In this document: positions 7,525-14,189 of the stretch, piece by piece | Layout: the number at the start of each line of letters is the position of its first letter | Numbering within the stretch: the stretch's first letter is position 1 | Notes under the pieces: model-generated | What the model was told of the DNA's origin: nothing | The model's database searches: none | Seen by the model: only the letters and a program-made list of their open reading frames with translations | Program-made: the position numbers and the translations under genes | Source of the DNA: Lachnospiraceae bacterium | Lineage (GTDB): Bacteria > Bacillota > Clostridia > Lachnospirales > Lachnospiraceae | DNA: 14,738 bases | Assembly (NCBI GenBank): GCA_024695225.1 | Contig: JAILIO010000015.1 | Coordinates: forward strand, 1-14,738 | Reading direction: 5' to 3'

Positions 7525-7946
7525 GGTTCTTTCGATGTTTTGAAACCGTCCATGAGAACCCGGGCCAGTTCCCGTTCTTCCTCGTCAGTGATCCTGACTT
7601 CATATACACATGTGGACTTTCCGTCCTTCACCATCATGGCTTCAGCCTGTATCCTGCCCCCCTTGCATGCCCTCATAAAACTTATGGATGCGCTCTGGGT
7701 AACGGTCACATGATCGTCCTCAAGGCCACAGTTCTCCGCAACCGCGAATGCAAAGTCAGCCATGGTGAAATACACGGCTCCCATCAGATGCCCCACCGCA
7801 TTCTTGTGCCTGTCTCCGGGGACCAGGGACACTATGCTGTGCCCTCTTTCCGCATAATCTATCTCTATTCCGGACAGTTCGGTGGCATACCTGTCCCCGC
7901 TGAAAAACTTCCTTATCTCATCGATGCTGTGGCTGCCTGCGCTCAT
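7521..7946 (-). CDS. PaaI-type hotdog acyl-CoA thioesterase
   Basis: This 141-residue protein fits the PaaI/YdiI branch of hotdog-fold thioesterases, which hydrolyse acyl-CoA esters, often arylacetyl-CoA or hydroxybenzoyl-CoA. The diagnostic segment is at about 46-70: RHKNAVGHLMGAVYFTMADFAF, with H47, N49, G52 and the likely catalytic D64. The usual HGG of this motif reads LMG here, a variation also seen in some relatives. The second half has the expected strands (TVTQSASISFMRACKGG, then STCVYEVRITDEEERELA). It overlaps iorB by four bases and nth by four. Placement directly after iorAB suggests it acts on the arylacetyl-CoA that IorAB makes, freeing arylacetate and recycling CoA. That substrate is an inference from context. 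Confidence 0.82.
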   Translation of the reverse strand: MSAGSHSIDEIRKFFSGDRYATELSGIEIDYAERGHSIVSLVPGDRHKNAVGHLMGAVYFTMADFAFAVAENCGLEDDHVTVTQSASISFMRACKGGRIQAEAMMVKDGKSTCVYEVRITDEEERELARVLMDGFKTSKEP

Positions 7947-8515
7947 GATGAAAATCCCGACTCAAAGGCTTTGATATTCAGTTCCTTGAATTTCCCGGGC
8001 ACACAGGCTTCAACCGACCCAAGCCATTCCTCTTTTGTTATATCAGAGAAGTGTTTTGCAAACTTACCCATGAGCACTATGTTCACAGCCTTCTGGGAGC
8101 CGGCTTTCACAGCCAGATCCATGGCATCCAGTTCTTCAACCACCGCTCCGCTTTCTGCAAGTTTTTCCCCTATCGCCTCCGGATACTCCGCAGCGCCTGT
8201 GATAACAGGCATGGGATCGGTCTGCTTGCTGTTCATGATCACATGGCCTCCGGGTTTCAGGAAGGATATATATCTGGCGGCTTCCAAGGGTTCAAATGCT
8301 ATTATGTAATCAGCCTCCCCCTTCCCGATTATGGGTGAATAAACCTTTTCCCCGAACCTTACATAGGTGACCACGCTTCCGCCCCTCTGGCTCATGCCGT
8401 GGACCTCGGACACCTTTACATCGTAGCCTTTTTCCAGGACCGCATGTCCCAATACGCGGCTGGCGAGAAGAGTGCCCTGGCCGCCCACTCCGACTATCAT
8501 CACATTTACAGGCAT
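7943..8515 (-). CDS. iorB: Indolepyruvate:ferredoxin oxidoreductase, beta subunit
   Basis: This is the smaller subunit of the enzyme that converts arylpyruvates and CoA to arylacetyl-CoA and CO2 with reduction of ferredoxin. The 190 residues match the family (the gamma-type domain of 2-oxoacid oxidoreductases). Key segments are GVGGQGTLLASRVLG at 9-23 and EVHGMSQRGGSVVTYVRFG at 37-55, both hallmarks of this subunit. The AVNIVLMGKFAKHF helix near 143-156 is also typical. The ATG overlaps the iorA stop as TAATG, and the gene overlaps the thioesterase by four bases. The enzyme acts in the cytoplasm as a complex with IorA. Confidence 0.95.
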   Translation of the reverse strand: MPVNVMIVGVGGQGTLLASRVLGHAVLEKGYDVKVSEVHGMSQRGGSVVTYVRFGEKVYSPIIGKGEADYIIAFEPLEAARYISFLKPGGHVIMNSKQTDPMPVITGAAEYPEAIGEKLAESGAVVEELDAMDLAVKAGSQKAVNIVLMGKFAKHFSDITKEEWLGSVEACVPGKFKELNIKAFESGFSS

Positions 8516-10260
8516 TATTCATTCCCTCCTTCCGGTATCTCAAAGGCGTCAAATCTGCAGAGCTGAGTACAGACACTGCAGCCCACGCAGAGGGAGCTGT
8601 CTATGGATGCCTTGCCGTTTCTGAAAGAAATGGCAGGACAGCCGATCCTCATACATGACTTGCATCCCCGGCATTTATCGGGGTTGATCGACACCGGTGG
8701 CTTATGTTTCACATTCTTTAAAAGCACGCAGGGACGCCTGCTTATGACAACAGAAGGGGCTTCTGTTTTCAGTTCTTCGAGTATCACTTTCTCTGTGCTT
8801 TCAAGATCATAGGGATCAACCACTCTCACATGCTCGATGCCCATTGCCTTGCAAAGGGATTCCAGATCGATCTTTCCCGCCGGTTCACCCCTGAGGTTGA
8901 ATCCGGTGGTGGGATTCTGCTGATGTCCGGTCATCCCGGTTATTGAATTGTCCAGGATTATTGTGGTGGAATTGCTCTGGTTGTAAGCCACATTTGCAAG
9001 CCCGGTCATGCCGGAGTGCATGAATGTGGAATCTCCCAGGACAGCCACGCTGTGCGCGGAACTCTCTTCCTCCGTAGCCTTGTTGAAGCCGTGAAGGGCG
9101 TTTATGGAAGCTCCCATGCAGTCGATGGTATCGATTGCGGAGAGAGGCGGAGCCGCTCCCAGGGCGTAACACCCTATATCCCCGAAAACACGGATCTTGT
9201 TCTTGGAAAGAGCGTAGAAAAGCCCTCTGTGAGGACATCCGGGACACATCGCAGGGGGTCTCCCCGGCAGTCCCTCAATGGCCTTACATGCGGGTTTCTC
9301 TTCACATCCCATCTTCTCTGCAACTATTGTCTGTGAGAACTCATCTTCCATGGGGAAGATCTCTTTTCCGCGGACAGGTATTCCCAGGGCCCTCACATGG
9401 TTTTCAATGATGGGGTCCAGTTCCTCTATGACATAAAGCTTTTCAACCGATGCGGCAAAATCCTTTATGATCTTCACGGGAAGGGGATTCACAAGTCCCA
9501 GTTTCAGGACGCTCACAGTGTCCCCGAAGACCTCCTTCACATACTGGTAACAGGTTCCTGAGGTTATGATGCCCACGTTGCCGGTGCCCTTTTCCACCCT
9601 GTTGAGGTCACAGGTTTCCCCGTATTCGATGAGCTTTCTCGTGCGCTCTTCCACTATGGGATGCCTTATCTTGGCATTGGCGGGGACCATGGCGTTTTTC
9701 ACCACATCCTTCACATAGGGACGGACAGGTGGCACCACCCGGTCGGAAGTCTCAACGATACTCTGACAGTGGGCTATCCGGGTGCATATCCTGAAGAGCA
9801 CCGGAGTGTCGAATTCCTCTGATATCTCGTATGCTTTCTTCACAAAAGCCAGAGCCTCCGCAGAATCGGCAGGCTCCACCATGGGGATCTTTGATGCAAT
9901 GGCGTGATGTCTTGAATCCTGCTCATTCTGTGAGGAATGCATTCCGGGATCGTCAGCCACCAGAATGACCATACCGGCGTTCACGCCTGTATAAGAAATG
10001 GTATACAAAGGGTCTGCAGCCACATTGAGTCCCACGTGTTTCATGGCGCAGTAGCTTCTCTTACCCGCCAGACACGCTCCGAAAGCGGTCTCAAGCGCAA
10101 CCTTTTCATTTGGCGCCCATTCGCAATAGATCTCCGGGAACTTGGCGGCCTCCTCCGTGGTCTCAGTGCTGGGAGTTCCGGGGTAAGAGCTGGCAACACA
10201 CACGCCGGCTTCATACAGCCCTCGGGCCACAGCTTTATTCCCTAACATCAATTCTTTCAT
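8515..10260 (-). CDS. iorA: Indolepyruvate:ferredoxin oxidoreductase, alpha subunit
   Basis: The catalytic subunit has 581 residues, normal for the family. The N-terminal pyrimidine-binding domain (1-180) begins MKELMLGNKAVARGLYEAGV and contains SSYPGTPSTE. The thiamine diphosphate site lies at about 409-438 (GDSTF ... N438). The C-terminus carries two ferredoxin-type iron-sulfur sites: C530, C533, C536, C541 (last spacing four) and C558, C561, C564, C568 (last spacing three). CPGCPHRG at 339-346 is typical of IorA. The ATG at 10258-10260 is preferred over an in-frame ATG seven codons upstream, because AGGAG (10270-10274 on the plus strand) lies nine bases before it and inside the longer reading, and because homologues begin with this MKEL sequence. 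Indolepyruvate is the named substrate; phenylpyruvate and hydroxyphenylpyruvate are usually also used. Direction in vivo is unknown. Confidence 0.97.
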   Translation of the reverse strand: MKELMLGNKAVARGLYEAGVCVASSYPGTPSTETTEEAAKFPEIYCEWAPNEKVALETAFGACLAGKRSYCAMKHVGLNVAADPLYTISYTGVNAGMVILVADDPGMHSSQNEQDSRHHAIASKIPMVEPADSAEALAFVKKAYEISEEFDTPVLFRICTRIAHCQSIVETSDRVVPPVRPYVKDVVKNAMVPANAKIRHPIVEERTRKLIEYGETCDLNRVEKGTGNVGIITSGTCYQYVKEVFGDTVSVLKLGLVNPLPVKIIKDFAASVEKLYVIEELDPIIENHVRALGIPVRGKEIFPMEDEFSQTIVAEKMGCEEKPACKAIEGLPGRPPAMCPGCPHRGLFYALSKNKIRVFGDIGCYALGAAPPLSAIDTIDCMGASINALHGFNKATEEESSAHSVAVLGDSTFMHSGMTGLANVAYNQSNSTTIILDNSITGMTGHQQNPTTGFNLRGEPAGKIDLESLCKAMGIEHVRVVDPYDLESTEKVILEELKTEAPSVVISRRPCVLLKNVKHKPPVSINPDKCRGCKSCMRIGCPAISFRNGKASIDSSLCVGCSVCTQLCRFDAFEIPEGGNE

Positions 10261-10269
10261 TCGCATCAT

Positions 10270-10274
10270 CTCCT
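10270..10274 (-). promoter_or_regulatory. Ribosome-binding site that fixes the iorA start
   Basis: AGGAG on the minus strand lies nine bases before the ATG at 10260. An upstream ATG at 10281 would put this site inside the coding region and has no comparable site of its own. Confidence 0.75.
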
Positions 10275-10292
10275 GTGTCATTATTATTTTCA

Positions 10293-10306
10293 GTCATCCA
10301 AATGAC
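10293..10306 (-). other. Small hairpin in the iorA leader
   Basis: In the minus-strand RNA, GTCAT and ATGAC pair around a TTGG loop, about 20 bases before the iorA ribosome site. The AAAATAATAATG that follows is AT-rich and unpaired. It may affect translation or be chance; too short to assign a known riboswitch. Confidence 0.3.
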
Positions 10307-10345
10307 CTGATCTTCCCTGTCACCCGCAAAAAGCGACACCCAAAT

Positions 10346-10375
10346 ATTTTATCACAACAGGCTCTGTTATTACAA
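10346..10375 (-). promoter_or_regulatory. Candidate sigma-A promoter for the iorAB operon
   Basis: On the minus strand, TTGTAA (4 of 6) and TAAAAT (5 of 6) are separated by 18 bases. The predicted start is about 80 bases before the iorA ATG. It follows directly after the terminator of the upstream ligase gene, which fits a separate transcription unit. Found by eye. Confidence 0.5.
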
Positions 10376-10379
10376 CAGA

Positions 10380-10428
10380 AAGAAATCATCAGGCTGCACC
10401 TGCGGCCCGATATCCCCGCTGTGCAGCC
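10380..10428 (-). terminator. Intrinsic terminator of the acyl-CoA ligase gene
   Basis: In the minus-strand RNA, GGCTGCAC pairs perfectly with GTGCAGCC (10421-10428 and 10392-10399 on the plus strand). An inner GCGG/CCGC stem extends it. TGATGATTTCTTTC follows, a moderate T-rich tail. The hairpin lies about 30 bases after the ligase stop codon. Confidence 0.65.
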
Positions 10429-10459
10429 CTTGTCATTTCCTGTGTACAGGACTTGTCTG

Positions 10460-12094
10460 TCAGCCCCGGTTTTCCATGGCCACCAGGTTCTCCGCCCCGT
10501 GGCGCTTTCTGAGAAGAGGCTTTTCTATCTTGCCTGTGGCATTCCTGGGCACATCCTCAAAGAATACTTCTTTGGGTCTCTTGTACCTGGGAAGCTCCGT
10601 GCAGTACTCATCAAACTCTTCCCTGGTCATGGAGCAGCCTTCCTTCAGTTCCACTATGGCCGCAGTCTTTTCACCCAGCCTCTTGTCAGGCATACCGATG
10701 ACCGCAGTGTCTTTTATCTTTTCATTCTTCATAAGGAAGTTCTCGATCTGCACGGGATATATATTCTCCCCTCCGCTTACGATCACATCCTTCTTTCTGT
10801 CCACCAGGAAATAAAAACCGTCCTCATCCTGCATGGCCATATCACCGGTGTACAGCCATCCGTCTTTCAGTGTTTCCGCCGTGGCCTCCGGGTTGTTGTA
10901 GTAGCAGGTCATAACGCCGGGTCCCTTTACGCACAGTTCACCCACAGATCCCTGCTCCACTTCATTTCCGTCCTCGCCGATTATCTTGGCTTCCCATCTG
11001 TAGCCGGGCACTCCTATGGCGCCGACCTTATTTACATTTTCAACTCCCAGGTGCACGCAGCCGGGACCTGTGGATTCGGACAGGCCGTAATTTGTATCGT
11101 AATCGTGGTCGGGGAAATACTCCTTCCATCTCTTTATGAGTGAAGGGGGAACCGGCTGTGCCCCGATATGCATAAGCCTCCACTGGCTCAGATGATAATC
11201 CGACAGTTTCAGGGTTCCCGCGTCCAGACAGTCCAGGATATCCTGGGCCCAGGGCACCAGGAGCCACACTATGGTACATCTCTCGCTGGAAACAGCAGAC
11301 AGTATGACCTCAGGCTTTGCCCCCTTCAGCAGCACCGCCTTGCTGCCTGCCACCAGGCTTCCCATCCAGTGGAATTTCGCCCCGGTGTGATAAAGCGGCG
11401 GTATGCAGAGGAATGTGTCGTCCCTGCCGGTGCTGTGATGCTTCTGCTCCATCTCGGCGGCCTGGGTCAGGCTCCTGTGCTTGTGCAATATGGCCTTGGG
11501 AAATCCCGTGGTTCCGGATGAAAAATAGATCGCGCCGTAATCATCCTCGGAAAGGGGGATGTCCGGAGCCTTGCTGGAACAGTCGGCCGCAAGCTCGAGA
11601 TAGCTCTCTGCAAACAAGGGGCATCTGTCCCCCACGTATATGAGAAGTCTTCCCTTGCTGAGCCTCTCCGCATTCTGTTCTATACGCCCTATGAATTCCG
11701 GCCCAAAAACTATGATGTCCACCTCGGCCAGTTCCGCGCAGTACAGTATCTCCTCCGCATCGTAGCGGAAGTTAAAGGGCACTGCAATGGCGCCGGTCTT
11801 CAGCACTCCGAAATATATGGGCAGCCATTCGAGACAGTTGTACATGATTATGGCCACCTTGTCGCCTTTTTTTACCCCCCTGGAGATCAGGAGGTTTGCA
11901 AAGCGGTTTGCCTTTTCATCGAACACCTTCCATGTGATCTCGCGGCGGTAGGGTTCAAATCTGTTGGATTCTATCAGTTCATATTCTTTCCAGGTCTTGC
12001 GGAGATTGTCCTTCATCTCCGGATTCAATTCCACAAGAGCCACCTCATCGGGATAAAGCTTGGCGTTTCTGGCCAGAAATTCTGTTACAGGCAT
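10460..12094 (-). CDS. AMP-forming acyl-CoA synthetase (acid-CoA ligase)
   Basis: This 544-residue adenylate-forming enzyme activates a carboxylic acid with ATP to an acyl-AMP and transfers it to CoA. The motifs of the class are complete: the phosphate loop YFSSGTTGFPK at 190-200, YGLSESTG at 336-343, YTGD at 415-418, DRKKDVIVSGGENIYP at 432-447, and the catalytic lysine K522 in NATGKIEKP. There is no signal peptide. The ATG at 12092-12094 is chosen because GGAGGT (12101-12106 on the plus strand) ends six bases before it; the frame is open a few codons further but that part covers the ribosome site. It looks like a FadD/4-coumarate-type ligase, not a PaaK-type phenylacetate ligase, and the substrate cannot be read from sequence. 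Its place next to iorAB suggests an arylacetate or related acid, but its own terminator and promoter make it a separate transcription unit. Confidence 0.92.
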   Translation of the reverse strand: MPVTEFLARNAKLYPDEVALVELNPEMKDNLRKTWKEYELIESNRFEPYRREITWKVFDEKANRFANLLISRGVKKGDKVAIIMYNCLEWLPIYFGVLKTGAIAVPFNFRYDAEEILYCAELAEVDIIVFGPEFIGRIEQNAERLSKGRLLIYVGDRCPLFAESYLELAADCSSKAPDIPLSEDDYGAIYFSSGTTGFPKAILHKHRSLTQAAEMEQKHHSTGRDDTFLCIPPLYHTGAKFHWMGSLVAGSKAVLLKGAKPEVILSAVSSERCTIVWLLVPWAQDILDCLDAGTLKLSDYHLSQWRLMHIGAQPVPPSLIKRWKEYFPDHDYDTNYGLSESTGPGCVHLGVENVNKVGAIGVPGYRWEAKIIGEDGNEVEQGSVGELCVKGPGVMTCYYNNPEATAETLKDGWLYTGDMAMQDEDGFYFLVDRKKDVIVSGGENIYPVQIENFLMKNEKIKDTAVIGMPDKRLGEKTAAIVELKEGCSMTREEFDEYCTELPRYKRPKEVFFEDVPRNATGKIEKPLLRKRHGAENLVAMENRG

Positions 12095-12134
12095 TGTCTT
12101 ACCTCCAAAAAGCAAAATGAACGCAACATCACAT

Positions 12135-12163
12135 AGTTTATCACTTATATCCCCGGGTGTCTA
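12135..12163 (-). promoter_or_regulatory. Candidate sigma-A promoter for the acyl-CoA ligase
   Basis: On the minus strand, TAGACA (5 of 6) and TAAACT (4 of 6) are 17 bases apart, about 40 bases before the ligase ATG. It faces away from the ABC-F promoter. Two back-to-back copies of ATGCCGG (12164-12177 on the plus strand) lie between the two promoters and could be an operator, or chance. Confidence 0.45.
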
Positions 12164-12183
12164 ATGCCGGATGCCGGATATCA

Positions 12184-12212
12184 TTGCCTGGAAAACAAAT
12201 CTATGCTATAGT
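12184..12212 (+). promoter_or_regulatory. Candidate sigma-A promoter for the ABC-F gene
   Basis: TTGCCT (4 of 6) and TATAGT (5 of 6) are separated by exactly 17 bases. The predicted start is about 40 bases before the ATG at 12260. The leader seems too short for the long attenuators that control some antibiotic-resistance ABC-F genes. Confidence 0.6.
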
Positions 12213-12259
12213 TACGCCTGTTGCCCATTTTTTACAGATATTAAATAAGGAGAAGATAA

Positions 12260-13897
12260 ATGATCGAAGCTGCAGGAGTGACCTACAGAGTCGGAAAGAA
12301 AGCCCTTTTCGAGGATGTAAATATAAAATTCACACAGGGAAACTGCTACGGGATAATCGGTGCAAACGGCGCCGGCAAATCCACTTTCCTCAAGATCCTT
12401 TCAGGACAGCTTGACACCACAAACGGCAGCATAATAGTGACTCCCGGAGAACGCATATCCTTTCTGGAACAGGATCACTTCAAATACGACGGATATCCGG
12501 TGCTTGACACCGTCATAATGGGAAATAAACACCTGTACGAGGTGATGAAAGAAAAGGACGCCATCTATGAAAAGCCGGACTTTTCCGACGAAGACGGCAT
12601 CAGGGCTTCTGAACTGGAGGCGGAATTCGCGGAAATGGACGGCTGGAACGCAGAGACCGAGGCGGAGACACTGCTGACAGGTCTTGGGATCGAACCCTCC
12701 CTGCACCACGAACTCATGTCCACCCTGGACGGAAACCAGAAGATCCGGGTTCTGTTGGCCCAGGCCCTCTTCGGTTCACCGGATATACTCCTTCTGGATG
12801 AGCCCACAAACCACCTGGATCTGGACGCCATAGACTGGCTTGAAGAATTCCTGATAGACTTTAAAAACACTGTTATCGTGGTTTCCCATGACAGATATTT
12901 CCTGAACAAGGTCTGCACCCACACCGCCGATATAGACTACGGCAAGATCCAGCTGTATTCCGGAAACTACGATTTCTGGTACGAATCAAGCCAGCTGATC
13001 CTCCAGCAGAAGAAGGAAGCCAACAAGAAAAAGGAAGAACAGATCCGGGAACTGAAGGAATTCATCTCCCGTTTCTCCGCCAACGCATCCAAGGCAAAGC
13101 AGGCCACAAGCAGAAAGCGGGCTCTTGAAAAGATAGAACTTGACGACATCCGCCCCTCCAGCAGGAAGTACCCCTACATAGACTTCAGGCCCGAGCGGGA
13201 GATCGGAAATGAGGTCCTCACCGTGGAGAACCTCACCAAAACAGTCAACGGAGAAAAGCTTTTGGACAACATCTCCTTTGTGGTGAACAAAAATGACAAG
13301 ATCGCCTTTGCGGGTTCAAACGAGAACGCAAAGACCGCTCTTTTCAAGATACTTATGGGAGAGGATGAGCCGGACAGCGGAGTTTACAAATGGGGTATCA
13401 CCACATCCAGGGCTTATTTCCCCTTCGACAGTTCCTCGGAATTCCAGTCAGATTACACCATCACCGAATGGCTTACGGGATATTCGGACGAGAAGGATGT
13501 CACCTATGTAAGGGGGTTTCTCGGCCGTATGCTCTTTTCGGGAGACGACGGCATGAAGCGCTTAAGCGTCCTCTCCGGAGGCGAAAGGGTGCGCTGCATG
13601 CTTTCCAAAATGATGATCAGCAAGGCAAACGTGCTGATCTTTGACGAGCCCACAAACCATCTGGACATGGAATCCATAACAGCCCTGAACCAAGGGATGA
13701 TCAAGTTCCCGGGGGTTGAGCTGTTCTCCTGCAGGGACCATCAGGTGGTACAGACCACGGCGAACAGGATCATGGAGATATTGCCGGACGGAAGCCTTAT
13801 CGACAAGGTCACCACCTACGACGAATATCTGGCGGCAGATGCGGATGCGAGAAAGAGATACATCTACACAAATGCCAATGATGAGGATACCAACTGA
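12260..13897 (+). CDS. ABC-F ATPase, YkpA/YbiT type
   Basis: This 545-residue protein has two ATPase domains and no membrane segments, the layout of ABC-F proteins, which bind ribosomes and act on stalled or antibiotic-blocked translation. Domain 1 has Walker A GANGAGKST (34-42), signature LDGNQ (156-160, degenerate), Walker B ILLLDEP (176-182) and SHDR (209-212). The linker at about 240-300 is long and charged (QQKKEANKKKEEQIREL). Domain 2 has a degenerate Walker A (GSNENAKT, 352-359), signature LSGGE (438-442), Walker B VLIFDEP (458-464), and SCRDH (490-494) in place of the switch histidine. The details match the YkpA branch, including FWYESSQL and ANASKAKQATSRK. AAGGAG lies seven bases before the ATG. 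It faces the ligase divergently and converges on ppk1. A housekeeping translation role is more likely than drug resistance, but this is not certain. Confidence 0.93.
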   Translation: MIEAAGVTYRVGKKALFEDVNIKFTQGNCYGIIGANGAGKSTFLKILSGQLDTTNGSIIVTPGERISFLEQDHFKYDGYPVLDTVIMGNKHLYEVMKEKDAIYEKPDFSDEDGIRASELEAEFAEMDGWNAETEAETLLTGLGIEPSLHHELMSTLDGNQKIRVLLAQALFGSPDILLLDEPTNHLDLDAIDWLEEFLIDFKNTVIVVSHDRYFLNKVCTHTADIDYGKIQLYSGNYDFWYESSQLILQQKKEANKKKEEQIRELKEFISRFSANASKAKQATSRKRALEKIELDDIRPSSRKYPYIDFRPEREIGNEVLTVENLTKTVNGEKLLDNISFVVNKNDKIAFAGSNENAKTALFKILMGEDEPDSGVYKWGITTSRAYFPFDSSSEFQSDYTITEWLTGYSDEKDVTYVRGFLGRMLFSGDDGMKRLSVLSGGERVRCMLSKMMISKANVLIFDEPTNHLDMESITALNQGMIKFPGVELFSCRDHQVVQTTANRIMEILPDGSLIDKVTTYDEYLAADADARKRYIYTNANDEDTN

Positions 13898-13948
13898 TAC
13901 ATCCCTTATTTACACAGATCTAAAACCGTGGATTGCAGATCACAAGGC

Positions 13949-14096
13949 TCCTCCCGCCGCGCAGGTGCAGCGGGTTTTCGACAGAAATTGACAAATGAGG
14001 GCATCATGTGCTTCCCCCCATGCAAGCGCAACGGGTTCCCGACAGGGCTGGACGAATGCGGGCGTTATGTGCCTCCTCGCGCAGGTGCAGCGGGTT
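13949..14096. repeat. Three imperfect tandem repeats of about 60 bases
   Basis: A core GCAGGTGCAGCGGGTT occurs at 13961-13976 and exactly again at 14081-14096, with flanking CGC also matching. A diverged copy (GCAAGCGCAACGGGTT) lies at 14022-14037, so the spacings are 61 and 59 bases. Copies one and two agree at 37 of 51 positions over 13960-14010 and 14021-14071; copy three is cut short. There is no spacer regularity like CRISPR and no good long palindrome. This fills the gap after the ABC-F gene (13898-14134). No known repeat family is recognised. Confidence 0.7.
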
Positions 14097-14134
14097 CACG
14101 CCTGTGACAGACGAAAGGATTGATCAATATAAAT

Positions 14135-14170
14135 AACAGCTGCAGGTCAAAGATGCCTGCAGCTGTTTTT
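14135..14170 (+). terminator. Strong intrinsic terminator, probably used in both directions
   Basis: AACAGCTGCAGG (14135-14146) pairs perfectly with CCTGCAGCTGTT (14156-14167) around a nine-base loop, followed on the plus strand by TTTTT (14166-14170). It ends transcription of the ABC-F gene. Read on the minus strand it comes about 20 bases after the ppk1 stop, with a weaker tail (TTATTTATATT), so it may serve both converging genes. Confidence 0.9.
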
Positions 14171-14189
14171 AAGTCGTATAAACATTATC

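Noticed and set aside
7515..8309. Plus-strand open frame of 264 codons
   Set aside because: It is antisense to the thioesterase and iorB, both well supported; no family match is visible.
10439..10450. Near-palindrome CCTGTGTACAGG after the ligase gene
   Set aside because: It leaves a two-base loop and is not a perfect palindrome; likely chance.
10421..11143. Plus-strand open frame of 240 codons
   Set aside because: It is antisense to the acyl-CoA ligase, starts inside the terminator and has no recognisable motif.
12116..12259. Attenuator or leader peptide controlling the ABC-F gene
   Set aside because: The predicted leader is about 40 bases, with no hairpin pair or small coding sequence.
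13949..14096. CRISPR-like array
   Set aside because: The copies abut at about 60 bases and diverge over their full length. There are no constant repeats with unique spacers and no cas genes.
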